Positions 6,588 through 8,548 of a DNA stretch of 8,548 nt are shown piece after piece. Numbering within the stretch: the first letter of the stretch is position 1; the number at the start of each line of letters is the position of its first letter. A model generated the notes under the pieces. That model was not told where the DNA came from, searched no databases, and was given only the letters and a program-made list of their open reading frames with translations. A program made the position numbers and the translations under genes. Source of the DNA: an uncultured Clostridia bacterium (GTDB lineage Bacteria > Bacillota > Clostridia > Peptostreptococcales > Anaerovoracaceae); the NCBI GenBank assembly GCA_934278965.1, contig CAKQWL010000162.1, forward strand, positions 1 through 8,548. The letters run 5' to 3'.

Positions 6588-6618
6588 TTGAAAAGTGGAG
6601 GAAAGTGGTTTATAGTGG
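6588..6618 (+). promoter_or_regulatory. mraZ promoter overlapping three MraZ boxes
   Basis: The -35 TTGAAA (6588-6593) and -10 TATAGT (6611-6616) are 17 nt apart. Laid over them are AAAGTGG (6592-6598), AAAGTGG (6602-6608) and ATAGTGG (6612-6618), exactly 10 bp apart. MraZ is known to bind tandem GTGG-type repeats at its own promoter, so these boxes should allow it to repress its operon by blocking RNA polymerase. Confidence 0.8.
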
Positions 6619-6654
6619 AACTACCAATAAATTTTAGATTGGAGTCGTATCCCT

Positions 6655-7089
6655 ATGTTCATGAGCAAATACTTCAATTCCATCGATGCCAAGAACAGAA
6701 TGATCGTTCCTGCCAAGTACAGGGACGAGCTCGGGTATCGCTGTGTCGTGACAAAGGGAATCGACAAATGCCTTTATGTCTATCCGATGGATGAGTGGGA
6801 ACGCTTCATGAAGAAGCTGTCGGCGCTCCCTTCTGCCGATCCGAATGCGAGAGCATTTATCCGGCATTTTTACGCGAATGCGGTAGAATGCGAGATGGAC
6901 AGGCAGGGTCGGTTGACACTTCCGCAGGAGCTGCGGGAGTACGCCGGGATTGACAAGGAACTGGTCACTGTCGGAATTCTGGACAAGATTGAAGTCTGGG
7001 GCAGAGAGGTATGGGATGATGAGCAGGAAGGTCCGCAGCAGCTTGCGCCGGCCGATTTCGCCCGTAAGATGGCGGAATACGGGATTTAA
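6655..7089 (+). CDS. mraZ: MraZ transcriptional regulator of the dcw cluster
   Basis: MraZ is a ring-forming DNA-binding protein of the AbrB/SpoVT superfamily that controls the division and cell-wall gene cluster it heads. The 144-residue product shows both tandem half-domains, each with the conserved DxxxR motif: DAKNR (11-15, followed by MIVPAKYR) and DRQGR (82-86, followed by LTLPQELR). The start ATG 6655 gives the usual N-terminus [17 protein letters not shown] lies about 10 nt upstream. A second ATG at 6661 would remove only two residues. Three GTGG boxes overlap its promoter at 6588-6618, which fits autoregulation. rsmH follows after 14 nt. Confidence 0.97.
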   Translation: MFMSKYFNSIDAKNRMIVPAKYRDELGYRCVVTKGIDKCLYVYPMDEWERFMKKLSALPSADPNARAFIRHFYANAVECEMDRQGRLTLPQELREYAGIDKELVTVGILDKIEVWGREVWDDEQEGPQQLAPADFARKMAEYGI

Positions 7090-7103
7090 CGGAGGGCTGC
7101 GGC

Positions 7104-8039
7104 ATGGAATTCAAACATACATCTGTACTTTTGAAAGAATGGATTGAGGGACTTTCCGTCCGTCCGGACGGCATTTATGTCGACGGAACGATCGGAGGCG
7201 GCGGACATGCCTCCGCGGTCTGCAATCTATTATCGGAAAAGGGACTCCTGATCGGAATCGATCGGGATCGGGACGCACTTTCCGCTGCGAAGGAGCGGCT
7301 TTCCGGTTATTCCTGCCGCAAGATTTTCGTGCAGGACAACTATGCGCAGATCAAAAGGGTGCTGGAAGAGCAGGGAATCGACGGGATCGACGGAGCGCTT
7401 CTGGACCTGGGGGTCTCTTCGTTTCAGTTGGATAACCGAGAGCGGGGATTTTCCTATATGCAGAAATCACCGCTGGATATGCGGATGAGTCAGGATGATT
7501 CTTTCAGTGCCTATGATGTGGTCAACGGCTATAGCGAGGAGCAGCTCTGCACGGTCATTCGAAAATACGGAGAGGAACGCTGGGCGGCGCGCATTGCCGC
7601 TTTTATTGTCCGCGCACGGGAGAAAAAGCCGATTGAGGACACGGAGGAGCTGACCGAAATTATTAAGAGCGCGATACCGGCTTCGAAGCGGCGGGAAGGC
7701 CCACATCCGGCGAAGCGTACTTTTCAGGCGATTCGGATCGAGGTCAACGATGAACTCGGTGGCTTGACGGAAGCGGTATCCGCGTTTTGCGATGTGCTTC
7801 GTCCGGGAGGGCGGCTGGCTATCATCACCTTCCATTCGCTCGAGGATCGGATTGTCAAAGAGATCTTCGCGAAAAGAGCCAACCCGTGTACCTGCCCGAA
7901 GGATTTTCCGGTGTGTGTATGCGGAAAGAAGGCGGATATCCGAAAGGTGACCGGGAAACCGATCGTGCCGACCGCAGAGGAAATTGAGATGAATCCGCGC
8001 GCGCGGAGCGCAAAACTGCGCATTGCGGAAAAGATATAA
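7104..8039 (+). CDS. rsmH: 16S rRNA m4C1402 N4-methyltransferase
   Basis: RsmH (MraW) uses S-adenosylmethionine to methylate N4 of C1402 in 16S rRNA, at the ribosomal P site. The 311-residue length is normal. The SAM-binding motif [11 protein letters not shown] is at 27-37, followed by GIDRDRDAL (51-59) and [12 protein letters not shown] (99-110). [15 protein letters not shown] is at 114-128, [15 protein letters not shown] at 201-215, and the late motif [18 protein letters not shown] at 235-252. The Cys-rich [14 protein letters not shown] (261-274) near the C-terminus is also typical. GGAGG precedes the ATG by 8 nt. The gene lies between mraZ and the ftsL-like gene, the standard dcw position. 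Confidence 0.98.
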   Translation: MEFKHTSVLLKEWIEGLSVRPDGIYVDGTIGGGGHASAVCNLLSEKGLLIGIDRDRDALSAAKERLSGYSCRKIFVQDNYAQIKRVLEEQGIDGIDGALLDLGVSSFQLDNRERGFSYMQKSPLDMRMSQDDSFSAYDVVNGYSEEQLCTVIRKYGEERWAARIAAFIVRAREKKPIEDTEELTEIIKSAIPASKRREGPHPAKRTFQAIRIEVNDELGGLTEAVSAFCDVLRPGGRLAIITFHSLEDRIVKEIFAKRANPCTCPKDFPVCVCGKKADIRKVTGKPIVPTAEEIEMNPRARSAKLRIAEKI

Positions 8040-8064
8040 GTCAGGTGTCAGAGGAGAAGGTCAT

Positions 8065-8499
8065 ATGATGACAGCAGAAAAGTGGATGGAATATCGGGAA
8101 TCCTACAAGCGGTACGGGGTCGATCTTGCACCGCAGCAGGTACGCATCCGGAAAGAGAAGGAACGGAGCGGACTTTCCGCGCAGGATAAAGCACGGGTCC
8201 TGATGCTGACAATACTGACCGGACTTTTGTGCATCGGCGTGATCATCGCGACCGCGTATGCCGCGCAGCTGCAGTACGACATCAACACCATCATCAGTAA
8301 AAATACAGAAATTGAGGGAGAGATCCAGAATCTCAATGTTGCGCTGAAAAAGGAAACGAATATTGCTGCAATCGAGGAGAAGGCAATCGGGGAGCTTGGC
8401 ATGGTCTACCCGCTGGCCGGGCAGATTGTTTATCTGCAAGGGGAACAGGAGACGCCGAAGGACTTCGCGATGCTGCTGAAGGATCAGGCATATAATTAA
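8065..8499 (+). CDS. ftsL: FtsL-like cell division protein
   Basis: This is a 144-residue bitopic membrane protein of the divisome, which in relatives joins the FtsB/DivIC and FtsQ/DivIB complex and helps activate septal peptidoglycan synthesis. A basic cytoplasmic segment (1-43) leads to one membrane span (about 44-67), then a predicted coiled coil (about 70-105). The C-terminal segment AIEEKAIGELGMVYP with GQIVYL (103-124) is characteristic of FtsL/DivIC-type proteins. I chose ATG 8065 because GAGGAGAAGG lies just upstream; ATG 8068 is equally possible, and an upstream GTG at 8023 lies inside rsmH. Identity as FtsL rather than DivIC rests mainly on its place directly after rsmH. A penicillin-binding protein gene usually follows; AGAAAGG at the window end may be its ribosome binding site. 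Confidence 0.88.
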   Translation: MMTAEKWMEYRESYKRYGVDLAPQQVRIRKEKERSGLSAQDKARVLMLTILTGLLCIGVIIATAYAAQLQYDINTIISKNTEIEGEIQNLNVALKKETNIAAIEEKAIGELGMVYPLAGQIVYLQGEQETPKDFAMLLKDQAYN

Positions 8500-8548
8500 G
8501 ATCCGGTCCATATACTGGTTTCAGGATCAAAAACTGCATATAGAAAGG

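Noticed and set aside
8500..8548. Possible GATCC/GGATC hairpin after the ftsL-like gene
   Set aside because: The stem is only 5 bp with a long loop and no T-run, so it is not a terminator; the dcw operon is expected to continue.

Overview
The window looks like a chromosomal stretch from a Gram-positive, probably clostridial (Firmicutes) bacterium. Evidence: AGGAGG-type ribosome binding sites, TTGNNN-N16/17-TATNAT promoters, short-signal lipoproteins, the mraZ-rsmH-ftsL order of the division/cell-wall cluster, and DNA of moderate GC (about half, judged by eye). The species cannot be named from the sequence alone. There is no sign of a prophage, transposon, CRISPR array, tRNA or rRNA.

Left part (1-2681, + strand): an ABC importer of the NMT1/THI5 type, in the order ATPase (5' end outside the window), permease, lipoprotein binding protein. 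It ends at an intrinsic terminator. The binding protein resembles pyrimidine (thiamine precursor) binding proteins of the ThiY type, so import of a thiamine precursor is the best guess. Any riboswitch controlling it would lie upstream, outside the window.

Centre (2689-5155): a singly transcribed membrane protein resembling the YjdF/DUF2238 family has its own good promoter (TTGCGG-N17-TATAAT) and a 90-nt leader. Facing it on the - strand is a two-gene unit, a small lipoprotein of unknown function followed by deoC (deoxyribose-phosphate aldolase). That unit has a promoter at 5128-5155 and a long terminator hairpin at 3696-3742. The lipoprotein frame stops early, and a convincing C-terminal continuation lies in the -1 frame, ending just before deoC. 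This suggests a frameshift mutation, a sequencing error or a recoding site.

Right-centre (5197-6520, + strand): a 394-residue cysteine-rich protein (31 Cys) with no signal peptide and no family I recognise. It is preceded by a promoter-like sequence resembling mother-cell sporulation promoters (AC-N17-CATATATTA), which would suit a spore-coat or exosporium protein. This is the most novel-looking gene here.

Right end (6549-8548, + strand): the start of the dcw cluster, mraZ, rsmH (mraW) and an ftsL-like gene, in one operon with short gaps. Its promoter overlaps three AAAGTGG-type boxes at exact 10-bp spacing, the expected MraZ autoregulatory site. A penicillin-binding protein gene would be expected next, beyond the window edge.
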